Shown here piece after piece: positions 9,742 through 18,131 of a stretch of DNA of 64,000 nucleotides. The translations under genes and the position numbers were made by a program. The stretch comes from Streptomyces violaceoruber (GTDB taxonomy: Bacteria > Actinomycetota > Actinomycetes > Streptomycetales > Streptomycetaceae), in the NCBI GenBank assembly GCA_000720805.1, contig JODI01000003.1, positions 242,683 to 306,682 on the forward strand. The letters are read 5' to 3'. How positions within the stretch are numbered: the first letter of the stretch is position 1; each line of letters opens with the position of its first letter. The notes under the pieces were generated by a model, which worked only from the letters and a program-made list of their open reading frames with translations, was not told where the DNA came from and ran no database searches.

Positions 9742-10416
9742 ATGCGATTGTTGATCGTGGAGGACGAAAAGCGGCTCGCCCTGTCGCTCGCCAGGGGACT
9801 CACCGCCGAGGGCTACGCCGTGGACGTCGTCCATGACGGGCGGGAGGGCCTGCACCAGGCCACCGAGGGGACGTACGACCTCGTGATCCTCGACATCATG
9901 CTGCCCGGCCTCAACGGCTACCGGGTCTGCGCCGCGCTGCGCGCCGCCGGGCACGAGGTGCCGATCCTGATGCTCACCGCCAAGGACGGCGAGTACGACG
10001 AGGCGGAGGGCCTGGACACCGGCGCCGACGACTACCTCACCAAACCGTTCTCGTACGTCGTCCTCGTCGCCCGCGTCAAGGCGCTGCTGCGACGTGGCGG
10101 GCAGGGCGGCGCGGGGGCCTCGCCCGTGCGCGTCCACGGCGACCTCAAGGTCGACACCGCCGCCCACCGGGTGTTCCTCGCCGAGGACGAGGTCACCCTC
10201 ACCGCGAAGGAGTTCGCCGTCCTGGAGCAGCTGGTGCTGCGGCCCGGCGAGGTGGTGTCCAAGGCCGAGATCCTGGACCACGTCTGGGACTTCGCGTACG
10301 AGGGGGATCCGAACATCGTCGAGGTGTACGTCAGCACCCTGAGGCGCAAGCTGCGTGCCGGGCTCATCCGGACGGTCCGCGGCGCCGGCTACCGGCTGGA
10401 GGCACAGCAGCGATGA
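9742..10416 (+). CDS. OmpR-family response regulator
   Basis: A 224-residue two-domain regulator. The receiver (1-115) has the acidic pocket VEDEKR, phospho-acceptor Asp in DLVILDIMLPGLNG (about residue 51) and Lys in YLTKPFSY. The C-terminal winged helix ends VEVYVSTLRRKLRAG with IRTVRGAGYRL. It overlaps the sensor kinase gene by 4 bp (ATGA), so translation is coupled. The start is only about 35 bp from the CTGAAG repeats, suggesting a very short or absent leader and autoregulation. Confidence 0.95.
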   Translation: MRLLIVEDEKRLALSLARGLTAEGYAVDVVHDGREGLHQATEGTYDLVILDIMLPGLNGYRVCAALRAAGHEVPILMLTAKDGEYDEAEGLDTGADDYLTKPFSYVVLVARVKALLRRGGQGGAGASPVRVHGDLKVDTAAHRVFLAEDEVTLTAKEFAVLEQLVLRPGEVVSKAEILDHVWDFAYEGDPNIVEVYVSTLRRKLRAGLIRTVRGAGYRLEAQQR

Positions 10417-11843
10417 GACGCCTGCTCGGTTCCGTACGGGCCCGGGCGACCCTGGCCGCCTCCCTCGTCGTCGCGGTGGCGCTGGTCGCCGCCGGGACGG
10501 CCGTACTGCTGTCCCTGCGCTCCAACCTGATCGGCCATACCGGTACGGAGGCGGAACACTCCGCGCGGACGGTCGCCTCCGAGCTGGCCCTGGGGAAGAG
10601 GGCCGACCAGGTGTCCCTGGACGGCGACGACGGTCCCGTGCAGGTGGTCGACGAGAACGGCACGCTGCTCGCCGTCAGCGAGGACTTGCAGCGGATCGAC
10701 GGCACGGGCACGCCGGACGTAAGGCCGCAGAAGCCGAAGACCTCGGATGCCGGCGACGAGGACGACGACTCCAACGACGACGACTCCAACGACGACGCCG
10801 ACGCCCTGGAACCCGGCGAGCTCGACGACTCCACCACGTTCCGCAACGGCTCCGCGACCGTCGACCAGGACACCGCCGACTACCGCTTCGCCGCCGTGAA
10901 GGTGGCGACCGACAAGCACGGCACGCTCACCGTCTACGCGGGCGCCCCCCTCTCCGCCGAACAGGGCGCCGTGAGCACCGCGCTGACGGTCATGCTGATC
11001 GGCTTCCCGCTGCTGCTCGCCGTCGTCGCCGCCGTGACCTGGCTGGTCACCCGCCGTGCCCTGCGCCCGGTCGAGGGCATCAGGGGCCAGATGGCCGCGA
11101 TCACCGCCTCCGAGGACCTCGCGCGCCGCGTCCCGGTGCCGGACACGCACGACGAGGTGGCCCGCCTCGCCCGCACCACCAACGAGACGCTGGCCGCGCT
11201 GGAGACCTCCGTGGAGCGTCAGCGCCGGTTCGTCGCCGACGCCTCCCACGAGCTGCGCAGCCCGATCGCCAGCCTCCGCACCCAGCTCGAGGTGGGCGCC
11301 GCGCACCCGGAGCTGCTGGACCTGGCGGGAGCGGTCGAGGACACCGTACGACTGCAGGGCCTCGCCGCCGACCTGCTGCTGCTCGCCCGGCTGGACGCGG
11401 GGGAGAAGCCGGCGGGCGGGGCGCGGTTCGACCTCGCGGATCTGGCGCGGGAGAAGGCCGAGGGGCGGACCGGCGCGCATGTGGAGGCGGCGGGGGACGT
11501 GGAGGTGGCAGGGTCGCGGGGGCAGCTGGGGCGGCTGCTCACCAACCTGCTCGACAACGCGGGGCGGCATGCCCGGTCGGCCGTTCGGGTGAGTGTGCGG
11601 CGGGCGGGGGAGTGGGCCGTCGTCGAGGTCGCCGACGACGGGGACGGGGTGCCCGAGGCGGACCGGGAGCGGATATTCGAGCGGTTCGTACGGCTCGACG
11701 ACGCCCGCAGCCGGGACGACGGGGGTGCCGGGCTCGGCCTGGCCATCGCCCGGGACGTCGCCGTACGGCACGGCGGAACGCTCACGGTGCGTGACGCGCC
11801 GACGGGCGGAGCCCTGTTCGAGCTCCGCCTGCCGGTCACCTAG
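10413..11843 (+). CDS. Membrane sensor histidine kinase with an acidic extracytoplasmic domain
   Basis: A 476-residue EnvZ-class kinase: TM1 about 13-35, extracytoplasmic region about 36-185, TM2 about 186-210, HAMP to about 260, H-box SHELRSPIAS, N-box NLLDNAGRHA and ATP-lid motifs DDGDGVPE and GAGLGLAIA. The sensor region carries a striking Asp/Asn/Ser cluster (about residues 108-135, EDDDSNDDDSNDDADALEP), which would bind cations. The divergent PepSY target is also Asp-rich. Coupled to the upstream regulator by a 4-bp overlap. The ligand is not known; divalent metal or a cationic peptide is an inference. Confidence 0.94.
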   Translation: MRRLLGSVRARATLAASLVVAVALVAAGTAVLLSLRSNLIGHTGTEAEHSARTVASELALGKRADQVSLDGDDGPVQVVDENGTLLAVSEDLQRIDGTGTPDVRPQKPKTSDAGDEDDDSNDDDSNDDADALEPGELDDSTTFRNGSATVDQDTADYRFAAVKVATDKHGTLTVYAGAPLSAEQGAVSTALTVMLIGFPLLLAVVAAVTWLVTRRALRPVEGIRGQMAAITASEDLARRVPVPDTHDEVARLARTTNETLAALETSVERQRRFVADASHELRSPIASLRTQLEVGAAHPELLDLAGAVEDTVRLQGLAADLLLLARLDAGEKPAGGARFDLADLAREKAEGRTGAHVEAAGDVEVAGSRGQLGRLLTNLLDNAGRHARSAVRVSVRRAGEWAVVEVADDGDGVPEADRERIFERFVRLDDARSRDDGGAGLGLAIARDVAVRHGGTLTVRDAPTGGALFELRLPVT

Positions 11844-11855
11844 CGCACGTCGGGG

Positions 11856-12332
11856 TCACGGACGTCCCCGCTGCCCGCGGAGGTGGTCCGCGATGGGCTT
11901 GAGGGCCTTGTCGAGTTCCGTCATGGTCTCGGGGTCCAGCAGGTCGATGAAGTGCCTCCGCACAGACTCCACATGATGGGGCGCGACCTTCTTCATCGTC
12001 TCCATGCCGTGCTCGGTGAGGACCGCGTACAGACCCCGGCGGTCCGACTCGCAGTTCTCGCGCCGCACGAGATCCGCGTTCTCCATGCGTGTGATCTGGT
12101 GGGAGAGGCGGCTCTTGGACTGGAGGGTGGCGGACGCGAGGTCGCTCATCCGCATCCGTACGTCCTCCGACTCGGAGAGATTCACCAGGATCTCGTAGTC
12201 GTTCATTGTCAGGCCGAACGGCTGCAGGTCCTTTTCGAGCTGGTACGTCAACAGCCTGTTGACCTCCAGGTGGGTGCGCCAGGCGCACTGCTCCGCATCG
12301 GTCAGCCAGCGCGTGGCCGTCTCGGTCTCCAT
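11856..12332 (-). CDS. absC: MarR-family regulator, AbsC type
   Basis: A 158-residue winged-helix protein: LTMNDYEILVNLSESEDVRM, recognition region ATLQSKSRLSHQITRM and wing RRENCESDRRGLYAVLT. Length, sequence style and position match AbsC of S. coelicolor as I remember it, a zinc-responsive MarR regulator that influences antibiotic production and zincophore genes. It ends 12 bp from the convergent sensor kinase gene. There is no convincing ribosome site before the ATG; upstream is an AT-rich stretch with TAGGTAGACT on the coding strand, so a leaderless transcript is likely. The symbol is given on family resemblance, not a search. Confidence 0.8.
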   Translation of the reverse strand: METETATRWLTDAEQCAWRTHLEVNRLLTYQLEKDLQPFGLTMNDYEILVNLSESEDVRMRMSDLASATLQSKSRLSHQITRMENADLVRRENCESDRRGLYAVLTEHGMETMKKVAPHHVESVRRHFIDLLDPETMTELDKALKPIADHLRGQRGRP

Positions 12333-12377
12333 GAATGAAGTCTACCTAAAAGGTTGAAAGGCGAACTAGTGAGGGTG

Positions 12378-12412
12378 GTGTGACGTCGACGCGCACACGT
12401 TCGACGTCACAC
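12378..12412. terminator. Hairpin terminator after the AIM24 operon
   Basis: GTGTGACGTCGA (12378-12389), an 11-base loop and the perfect complement TCGACGTCACAC (12401-12412). It lies 16 bp past the last AIM24 stop codon and before absC on the same strand, so it separates the two units. Confidence 0.75.
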
Positions 12413-12427
12413 TCCGCAGACTACCGC

Positions 12428-13231
12428 TCACAGCCCGAAGCGACGCTGGAGGTCCCCCAGCTGTCCGGGAAGGCGCGGTACCCCCGGCTGCTGTCCGGGG
12501 CCCATCGGACCGCCGCCCCCGCCGGGCACTCCGGCCTGCTGCGGAACCGCCCCCGTGGCCTGCTCGGCCATGAGCGCCTCCGACGACTGCAGCAGGACCG
12601 TGCCGGCCCCGACGAACTCGAACTGGTGCTCCTCGCCGGAGGCCCCACCGACGCCCGTCATCGCACGTAGACCGCCCATCAGGCCGGTCATGTACCCGTG
12701 GTCGTAGTGATGGCACGGGGAGGGGCAGTCGGCCCATCCGACAAGCGCTTGCGGGTCCACCCGGATGGGGGGCTCCATGAACACCACCGGTCCGTTGGAC
12801 GCGGCCACGAACTTTCCGGTTCCGATGAGTGTCAGAAAACCGGGCACGATCGACTGTTTGAGGGCAAGACTTGGCTGAAAAGCGAGCAAGTTGCCCGAGC
12901 GAATGGTCAGGTTGCCGTTGTCGAGGTCGTAGGAGTTCACGTCGAAGGCCCGGTCGGCCAGGAGCATCTTGCCCGAGCCCTCCGCCACGACCCAGTCGGC
13001 GGCGTGCAGAGGCGAATGGAAGGACGTACGGACGAGGCGGTCCAGCCGGCCGTGCCCGATGCCGTTGAAGTCCATCTGGCCGTAGTAGGCGATCATCTTC
13101 CCCTTCTGCAGGAACCACTGGCTCCCCTTGAGCTCCACGCAGAAGGTGTAGTTGTTGACATTGTCGTCGACCGGCAGGGTCATGGGGTCGTAGACCGTCG
13201 GGCCGCCGCCCGGAGCCCCGTACATGCTCAC
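12428..13231 (-). CDS. AIM24-family protein, third gene of the triplet
   Basis: A 267-residue AIM24/TIGR00266-like beta-rich protein, the longest of three tandem paralogues. It lacks a signal peptide. Visible features are the repeating beta pattern (KGKMIAYYGQMDF, GTGKFVAASNGPVVFM), the motif IRVDPQALVGWADC shared with its neighbours, and a Gly/Pro-rich tail from about residue 225. Its start overlaps the previous paralogue by 4 bp (ATGA). The family's biochemical role in bacteria is not established. The Cys/His content around CPSPCHHYDH is not seen in the two paralogues. Confidence 0.88.
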   Translation of the reverse strand: MSMYGAPGGGPTVYDPMTLPVDDNVNNYTFCVELKGSQWFLQKGKMIAYYGQMDFNGIGHGRLDRLVRTSFHSPLHAADWVVAEGSGKMLLADRAFDVNSYDLDNGNLTIRSGNLLAFQPSLALKQSIVPGFLTLIGTGKFVAASNGPVVFMEPPIRVDPQALVGWADCPSPCHHYDHGYMTGLMGGLRAMTGVGGASGEEHQFEFVGAGTVLLQSSEALMAEQATGAVPQQAGVPGGGGGPMGPGQQPGVPRLPGQLGDLQRRFGL

Positions 13232-13878
13232 AGTTTCTCCTCCGAGGCCTGGACGTACACCGCGCCGTTGCCGCTGAGCTCCAGCTGGAACGCCTCTCCG
13301 GAGCCGCGGCCGACCATGTCCCGCCAGCCCAGCGCGGTGGACAGCTTGTTGCGGACGTCGCCGTGGTGGGCGACGTAGGCCTGCGGGTCGACGTGGACCG
13401 GGCGCTGCGGGGTGATCGGGACCTCGATGACCCCGCCGTGCGCCATCACCGCCACCGCGCCGTGCCCGCGCAGCGTGGTCGTGAACAGGCCCTGGCCGGT
13501 GACCTGGCCGCGGACCATGCCCATGACGCCGCCCTGGGAGCCCATGAACATCGTGCCCTGCTCCAGGGTGCCCTCGAAGGCGAGCAGCCGGTCCGCCTCC
13601 ACGTACAGGGTGTCGCCGGTCATGGTGATCACCTGGACGTGGTGGCCGCCGTGCCCGAACAGCACGGTGCCGCTGCCCTCGACGGTCATCAGCGGCGTCG
13701 CCTCGTTGGCCACCCGCCGTCCGATCATCGACATGACGCCGCCCTGGCCGCCCTGGATGTTCGGGGTGAAGGACACCTCGCCCCGGTAGGCGAGCATCGC
13801 CCCGCGCTGACTGAACAGCCGCTGTCCGGGCATGACGGTCGCCTCGACCATCTTGGAGTTGATCTCACGCAAGGCCAT
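13228..13878 (-). CDS. AIM24-family protein, second gene of the triplet
   Basis: A 216-residue AIM24 paralogue with VMPGQRLFSQRGAMLAYRGEV, several Gly-rich beta turns and VHVDPQAYVAHHGDV, the last equivalent to VDPGAYIAHQGNL in the first paralogue. It starts one base after the stop of the upstream gene and overlaps the next by 4 bp, so the three are one translation-coupled operon. Soluble, with no membrane segment seen. No function can be assigned. Confidence 0.88.
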   Translation of the reverse strand: MALREINSKMVEATVMPGQRLFSQRGAMLAYRGEVSFTPNIQGGQGGVMSMIGRRVANEATPLMTVEGSGTVLFGHGGHHVQVITMTGDTLYVEADRLLAFEGTLEQGTMFMGSQGGVMGMVRGQVTGQGLFTTTLRGHGAVAVMAHGGVIEVPITPQRPVHVDPQAYVAHHGDVRNKLSTALGWRDMVGRGSGEAFQLELSGNGAVYVQASEEKL

Positions 13879-13879
13879 G

Positions 13880-14512
13880 TCAGACGTCCCCCGCGATCGT
13901 GTTCCGCTCGCTCGGCTGGACGTACACCAGGCCGTCCCCCTCGAAGCGGATCTGGAAGGCCTCGCCGCCGCCCTCGCCCATGAACGTGCGGAACGTCACG
14001 CCGGACTGGAAGGACTGGCGCAGGTTGCCCTGGTGGGCGATGTACGCCCCCGGGTCGACGGTCAGCGGGTACTGCGCGCTGACCCGCAGCACGACCGCGG
14101 GCCCGTCCGACATGATCGCGGCCTGGCCGTGTCCCTCGATCGTCGTCGTGAACAGCCCGTTGCCCTGCGAGGCCCCGCGCACCCCCGTGAACGACGTGCC
14201 CGTGCGCAGGGTCGAGTCGGTCGCGAGCAGGTTGCTCGACTCCACGTAGAGCTTGTCGCCCTGGAGGGCGACGAGGTTGATCTCCGAGGCCCGGTCCGCG
14301 AACCAGCACGTCCCGTGCCCCTTCACCTCCATCAGTGTCATCTGCTCGCCGGTGATCCGCCGGGTCACCATCCCCCGGATGCCCTCACCGCCGCCGCTGA
14401 GCTTCTTGAAGTCCATTTGACCGTCGTACGCGACCATCGAGCCGTTCTTCGCCTTCACGGCGTCCCCGGTCATGTCGACGGCGAGCACCTTGCTGCCTTG
14501 AAGTCGGAACAT
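13880..14512 (-). CDS. AIM24-family protein, first gene of the triplet
   Basis: A 210-residue AIM24 paralogue starting MFRLQGSKVLAVDMTGDAVK. The open frame reaches back to 14551, but the ATG at 14512 gives the family start and is preferred. The protein is beta-rich and carries LTVDPGAYIAHQGNLRQ near the C-terminus. It is the promoter-proximal gene of the triplet. Just upstream, within about 80 bp, lie a run of nine G and the 3' end of the TnpB-related gene on the same strand, so the original promoter region may have been disturbed by that insertion. Confidence 0.85.
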   Translation of the reverse strand: MFRLQGSKVLAVDMTGDAVKAKNGSMVAYDGQMDFKKLSGGGEGIRGMVTRRITGEQMTLMEVKGHGTCWFADRASEINLVALQGDKLYVESSNLLATDSTLRTGTSFTGVRGASQGNGLFTTTIEGHGQAAIMSDGPAVVLRVSAQYPLTVDPGAYIAHQGNLRQSFQSGVTFRTFMGEGGGEAFQIRFEGDGLVYVQPSERNTIAGDV

Positions 14513-14585
14513 CGCCACGGAGCGAAGGTAGCCGTCGGGAGGCTCCGCCAACAGGGTCTACGGGGGGGGGAGGCGCACCCTGATC

Positions 14586-14670
14586 ACACCGTTCCTAAAG
14601 ACTGAGCGGGAATGAGCCCTGTTGCCAGGACTCGTGCTCAGCCGAACACCCCGAACGGTGTTGGGTGTTC
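14586..14670 (-). ncRNA. Nested stem structure over the 3' end of the TnpB-related gene (omega-RNA-like candidate)
   Basis: Concentric complementary arms are visible: ACACCGTTC (14586-14594) with GAACGGTGT (14653-14661), inside it CTGAGC (14602-14607) with GCTCAG (14636-14641), and inside that CCTG (14618-14621) with CAGG (14626-14629). An adjacent hairpin GAACACCC/GGGTGTTC spans 14644-14670 and competes for the outer arm. TnpB guide RNAs overlap the 3' end of tnpB in just this position. An RNA role here is inferred; the same structure could be the element's DNA end. Confidence 0.4.
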
Positions 14671-16238
14671 TGGTCCACCGCGTTCGCTCCGCGTCCGGGC
14701 CGTACGGATCGTGTCCGTGGTCCGGGGATGCGGGGGCGGTTTCCCTCACGCCCCGGGGCTTCCGGTCGGGCCTGGACGGTCCGATGCCCCATACGATCAC
14801 TCCGGTCGTGTGGGGGCGGTGCTGTCCGTCGCCGGATCGGGTGTCCCAGGGCGCGTCTTCCGATGGCCACGGCGGCCGCGTCGTGGCGGGTGGTCTTCCT
14901 GGTGGTGGTGGTGAGGGGCTTTTGCCAGTGCTGGGCTCCCCACTTGCTGGTGTAGGCGGGGTCGACGGCGATGACGGGGATGCCGAGTTCGGCCGCCATG
15001 GACACGAGCCGGGCCCGCAGCCTGGCCACGGGCATCCCGGAGATCAGCTTGCGGAACCGCTTGCGGCGGCCGTGCTTCTCGCGGGTCTTCTCCGTACTGA
15101 AGTCGAGATCCTCCACCGCGAGGGCGAGTCCGTGGCGTTGGGCGAAGTGCAGGAGGCGGATGAGGGCGTGGCGGATCTGGGCGTCGCGGTGGTCGGCGGT
15201 GCCGGTGAGGTCGTAGCCGAAGCGCAGTGGCTGGCCGACGGGGTTGCCGTGTGCGTCGAGACGCCAGGCGGCGAGGTGGTCGGCGTTGGTGTCCACGCCG
15301 ACCAGGCCGTTCGCCCGTGCGGTGGCCAGGGGCACCCTCTGGACGGGCGGGATGGTCCAGGACGCGGTCAGGTACCAGCGGTCGCGGTCGGTGTCTTCGT
15401 GGATGCGGTAGGCCACGGCCCGGTTCACGGTGATGCGGTCGCGCCAGGTCTCGCCCCGGTGCGGGAACGTGACGCGCGCGGCGAGGACGTAGCGGCCGTG
15501 CGGGGCATTGGCGAGGTGGGCCAGCGGGGCCGGGAGCCGGATGCTCACCTTCCCGTCCGGGCTGACACGGATGGTCTCATTGCCGTACCGCTTGCCGGAC
15601 TCGCCGTCGGCCTGGAGGAAGCGGCGGGAGGCTTCCCACCGGCGGCGCCACGCGTCCTGGGTGAGCTGGGCCTGCTCCAGGTGGTGGCGGGTGGTCAGCA
15701 GCCGTTTCCCGCCGCGTACCACCCGTACCCGTCCGGCCTCCCGGTCGGCCCGCTCCCGTTCCAGCCGGTCTTCCAGCACCCGCAGGCGGCGACTCTTGGC
15801 GAACCACTCCTTCTGGCTGCGGTAGCCGCCCGCCGCCCGCTTCGTCCCCTTCGCCCCGACCGGCAGCGACAGCCGGCGCCGGACTGTGTCGACCCCGGCT
15901 TCCAGGCTGTTCAGGTGCGCGGCCTGGCCGCGCCGGGCCAGCGCCCACTGATCGTGTGTGGCCTTCGTGAGCGACCCCGCCCACCGCGACGACGACCGGC
16001 CGGTCAGCTCCCGCTTCCGCTCGGCCCACCGATCGCCGTCGTGCTCCAGACCGTCCGCACACCGCGTCTTCAGATCACGGGAGGCCAGCGTGCCCAGGTG
16101 GTCCCCGACCAGGCGCAGCACCTTCTCGTCGTCGGCGGTCAGGCCCTTGAGGCGGTCCCGGACCGCAACCCCCGAAGGGCCGGGCACCAGGAACGGCGCC
16201 GCCACCTCCCGCAGCCCGCCCAAACCCCTCACCCCCAC
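14595..16238 (-). CDS. TnpB-related protein (IS200/IS605-type accessory nuclease family), no zinc ribbon
   Basis: 547 residues. A basic helical N-terminal half ([35 protein letters not shown]) precedes a RuvC-like fold with the expected acidic triad: Asp316 in [11 protein letters not shown], Glu376 in [10 protein letters not shown], Asp453 in [10 protein letters not shown]. Canonical TnpB has a CxxC...CxxC ribbon between the second and third acids, after DPAYTS; here that stretch (residues 427-453) has no cysteine. The last 80 residues are Arg/Pro-rich and overlap nested stems. No TnpA transposase gene is nearby. The family is common in Streptomyces; whether it is a guided nuclease, a regulator or decaying is open. 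Start chosen as the longest frame; the conserved region begins by about residue 25. Confidence 0.8.
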   Translation of the reverse strand: MGVRGLGGLREVAAPFLVPGPSGVAVRDRLKGLTADDEKVLRLVGDHLGTLASRDLKTRCADGLEHDGDRWAERKRELTGRSSSRWAGSLTKATHDQWALARRGQAAHLNSLEAGVDTVRRRLSLPVGAKGTKRAAGGYRSQKEWFAKSRRLRVLEDRLERERADREAGRVRVVRGGKRLLTTRHHLEQAQLTQDAWRRRWEASRRFLQADGESGKRYGNETIRVSPDGKVSIRLPAPLAHLANAPHGRYVLAARVTFPHRGETWRDRITVNRAVAYRIHEDTDRDRWYLTASWTIPPVQRVPLATARANGLVGVDTNADHLAAWRLDAHGNPVGQPLRFGYDLTGTADHRDAQIRHALIRLLHFAQRHGLALAVEDLDFSTEKTREKHGRRKRFRKLISGMPVARLRARLVSMAAELGIPVIAVDPAYTSKWGAQHWQKPLTTTTRKTTRHDAAAVAIGRRALGHPIRRRTAPPPHDRSDRMGHRTVQARPEAPGREGNRPRIPGPRTRSVRPGRGANAVDQNTQHRSGCSAEHESWQQGSFPLSL

Positions 16239-16537
16239 CCGGCATCGAAGACCCTGTCACCGCACTCAACGACCACCGCACGCGAAGGTCACGCATTCGA
16301 CGGAAGAACTCCCGTTCCTGTCGGCCGGAAGTCCGTCCTCACTCATGCTGACGAATGCGCACTCGTACACGGTCAAGCGCCAGCAGTCACCCCTGAGGGA
16401 GGCGAAGCCCGGCCCCGAGGGGGCCGTCGCCCACCGACCGGGAGCCGTTTGCCACAATGGGCGAACGTTTGTGCTCGCATTCACAAACACCGTTCCCACC
16501 ATCCACCGTCCGACGTCTCTCCCACCGAAGGTGACCC
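16239..16537. other. Intergenic region before DUF3817 gene
   Basis: 299 bp without a convincing gene. It contains a short GC hairpin (GGCCCC-GA-GGGGCC type, around 16412-16426) and, before the DUF3817 start, TTGCCACAATGGGCG followed by an AT-richer stretch that could hold its promoter. A possible 5' end of the TnpB-type element lies here, but no terminal repeat was recognised. Confidence 0.4.
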
Positions 16538-16888
16538 GTGGACATCAAGACCGCCACCGCCCTCCGCCGCCTCCGCCTGGTCTCCGCCCCCGAGGCCGTC
16601 TCCTTCCTGCTCCTGCTGGTCTGCTCGGTGCTCAAGCGCACCACGGACTTCAACGCGGTCCCCGTGATGGGCATGATCCACGGCGTTCTCTTCATCCTGT
16701 ACGTGATCTTCTGGGCGGACGCCTGGAACCGCACGAAGTGGCCGCTGAAGACCGGCGTGCTCTACTTCGTCCTCTCGGTCCTGCCCACCGGCGGCTTCTT
16801 CGCCGAGCGCAAGTTGCGCCGCGAGGCCGAGGACGCGGTCATCGCCTCCCGCGCCCGCCAGGAGAAGGAAGGGGTTGTCGGCGCATGA
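16538..16888 (+). CDS. DUF3817 membrane protein
   Basis: A 116-residue protein with three hydrophobic segments (about 16-38, 42-60, 70-90) and the DUF3817 pattern [25 protein letters not shown], ending in a short charged tail [13 protein letters not shown]. Function unknown. It overlaps the next gene by 4 bp (ATGA). A second DUF3817 protein is encoded at 24162-24500. Confidence 0.9.
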   Translation: MDIKTATALRRLRLVSAPEAVSFLLLLVCSVLKRTTDFNAVPVMGMIHGVLFILYVIFWADAWNRTKWPLKTGVLYFVLSVLPTGGFFAERKLRREAEDAVIASRARQEKEGVVGA

Positions 16889-17178
16889 TCGTCGCCTTCT
16901 CCGTGACGCCGCTGGGAGTCGGCGAGGACGTGGGGGAGTACGTCGCCGACGCCGTCCGGGTGGTCCGCGAGTCCGGGCTGCCGAACCGCACCGACGCGAT
17001 GTTCACCTCGATCGAGGGTGAGTGGGACGAGGTCATGGACGTCGTCAAGCGCGCCGTGGCGGCCGTGGAGGCCCGGGCACCACGCGTGTCACTGGTCCTC
17101 AAGGCCGACATCCGCCCCGGAGTGACGGACGGTCTCACCTCCAAGGTGGAGACGGTGGAGCGCCACCTGTCCGCGTAG
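16885..17178 (+). CDS. MTH1187/YqgV-family thiamine-binding-like protein (DUF77)
   Basis: 97 residues, [20 protein letters not shown].. with [23 protein letters not shown] and LKADIRPG, the small ferredoxin-like fold of the MTH1187 family, of which some members bind thiamine or its precursors. It is translationally coupled to the DUF3817 gene. No thiamine biosynthesis gene or TPP riboswitch is nearby, so the ligand is open. Confidence 0.85.
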   Translation: MIVAFSVTPLGVGEDVGEYVADAVRVVRESGLPNRTDAMFTSIEGEWDEVMDVVKRAVAAVEARAPRVSLVLKADIRPGVTDGLTSKVETVERHLSA

Positions 17179-17287
17179 CGGCTTGTACGAGGATCCCCAG
17201 GATTCCTCCGGGTTCACAGGGGCGCCGACGTCGGCTCAGCCCGGATCCACCGGCTTGATGCCCGTGGATGGTTCACCCATAAAGGAA

Positions 17288-17518
17288 GAAGTGCCTTGCG
17301 ACCTGCGATGATGGGGTTTCTCTAGGACCGCATCAGGCCACGATCGGCAAGGCACTTCCGAGATGCATTCTTCCCATGCCGCGGTGGCGGTCTCATCCGC
17401 GTTCGATGATCCGAACCTGATCGCGTACGGCGGGCTGGAGCCGGTGGTGCGGCTGGCCGAGCGGTGCGGTCTGCCCGCGCTGGTCGGGGAGACGGACCCT
17501 AGCCTCAATCGTTCATGA
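17288..17518 (+). mobile_element. IS1380-family element, 5' end fragment A
   Basis: A 12-bp perfect inverted pair GAAGTGCCTTGC (17288-17299) and GCAAGGCACTTC (17347-17358) is followed at 17363 by ATG and a 51-codon frame, MHSSHAAVAVSSAFDDPNLI then GGLEPVVRLAERCGLPALV, typical of IS1380 transposase N-termini. It breaks off after residue 44 into an unrelated sequence and stop, so the element is truncated and inactive. Confidence 0.75.
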
Positions 17519-17672
17519 GTCCTCGTCGGTGTGCTGACGGGGACTCTGTGTTTGCGAGGTGCGGTCTTTTCAGGTTTGGTGCAGGCTGAGGGCCTGGCTC
17601 TCGTGTCGGGTGGGCGCCGGGTTCCACTTCGCCGGGCGGTGGGGCGGATTGTCGGGACGGTCGAGTTGCTGG

Positions 17673-17941
17673 TCAGCCGGGGTTCGGGAGAGCGTGCAGC
17701 CTGCCGATCGCGTGGGTGATGACGGGCGCCAACGCCGTCGATATCGCGGTGTCCAGACCGGACTTGCGGACCGTCTCGACCAGCAGCACCGCCCCGGCCT
17801 GCCAGACCGTCCCGTTGCCGCTGCCCTCGACGCGGACACGCAAGTACAACGCGATACGCCTGCTCACCTGGAGAGTGCTTCTTTCCGAGCAGCTGACAGG
17901 ACTCTCGACAAGTCCCATCGTTGCAGTTCAGAAGCACTCTC
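17673..17941 (-). mobile_element. IS1380-family element, 5' end fragment B (opposite strand)
   Basis: The same architecture from a different family member: the inverted pair GAGAGTGCTTCT (17871-17882) and AGAAGCACTCTC (17930-17941), then a GTG at 17867 opening a frame with LYLRVRVEGSGNGTVWQAG and AVLLVETVRKSGLDTAIST, the usual IS1380 transposase beginning. Homology fades after about 50 residues. It points toward fragment A, so the two truncations face each other. Confidence 0.75.
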
Positions 17942-17992
17942 CGCATATTTGATCAAGGCATGGACGAACCCGCTCATGAAAGCGCGAGGCTA

Positions 17993-18026
17993 GGGCATCG
18001 GGCATCGGGCATCGGGCATCGGGCAC
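17993..18026. repeat. Heptamer tandem repeat GGGCATC x4
   Basis: Four perfect copies of GGGCATC from 17993 to 18020 followed by a diverged copy. It sits at the edge of the IS remnants; no function is apparent. Confidence 0.85.
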
Positions 18027-18131
18027 AGGACGTGGGATGTCATGTCCTCGGCGGAACTAGCGCGCACCGAGGGACAGGGCAATGCCTCTGCAGCCAAACA
18101 GCCTCGTAGGGACAGGACTTGGCGGCGGCGC

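Larger units (their letters stand above)
17179..18131. other. Degenerate insertion-sequence graveyard
   Basis: About 950 bp with no intact gene. It contains two oppositely oriented IS1380-family 5' ends (annotated separately), other short open stretches without recognisable product, and a heptamer tandem repeat near 18000. Codon usage is mixed and lower in GC3 than the flanking genes. Confidence 0.75.

Noticed and set aside
14562..14570. Run of nine G as a phase-variable tract
   Set aside because: It lies outside coding sequence and in a high-GC genome; no linked promoter element or gene start supports phase variation.
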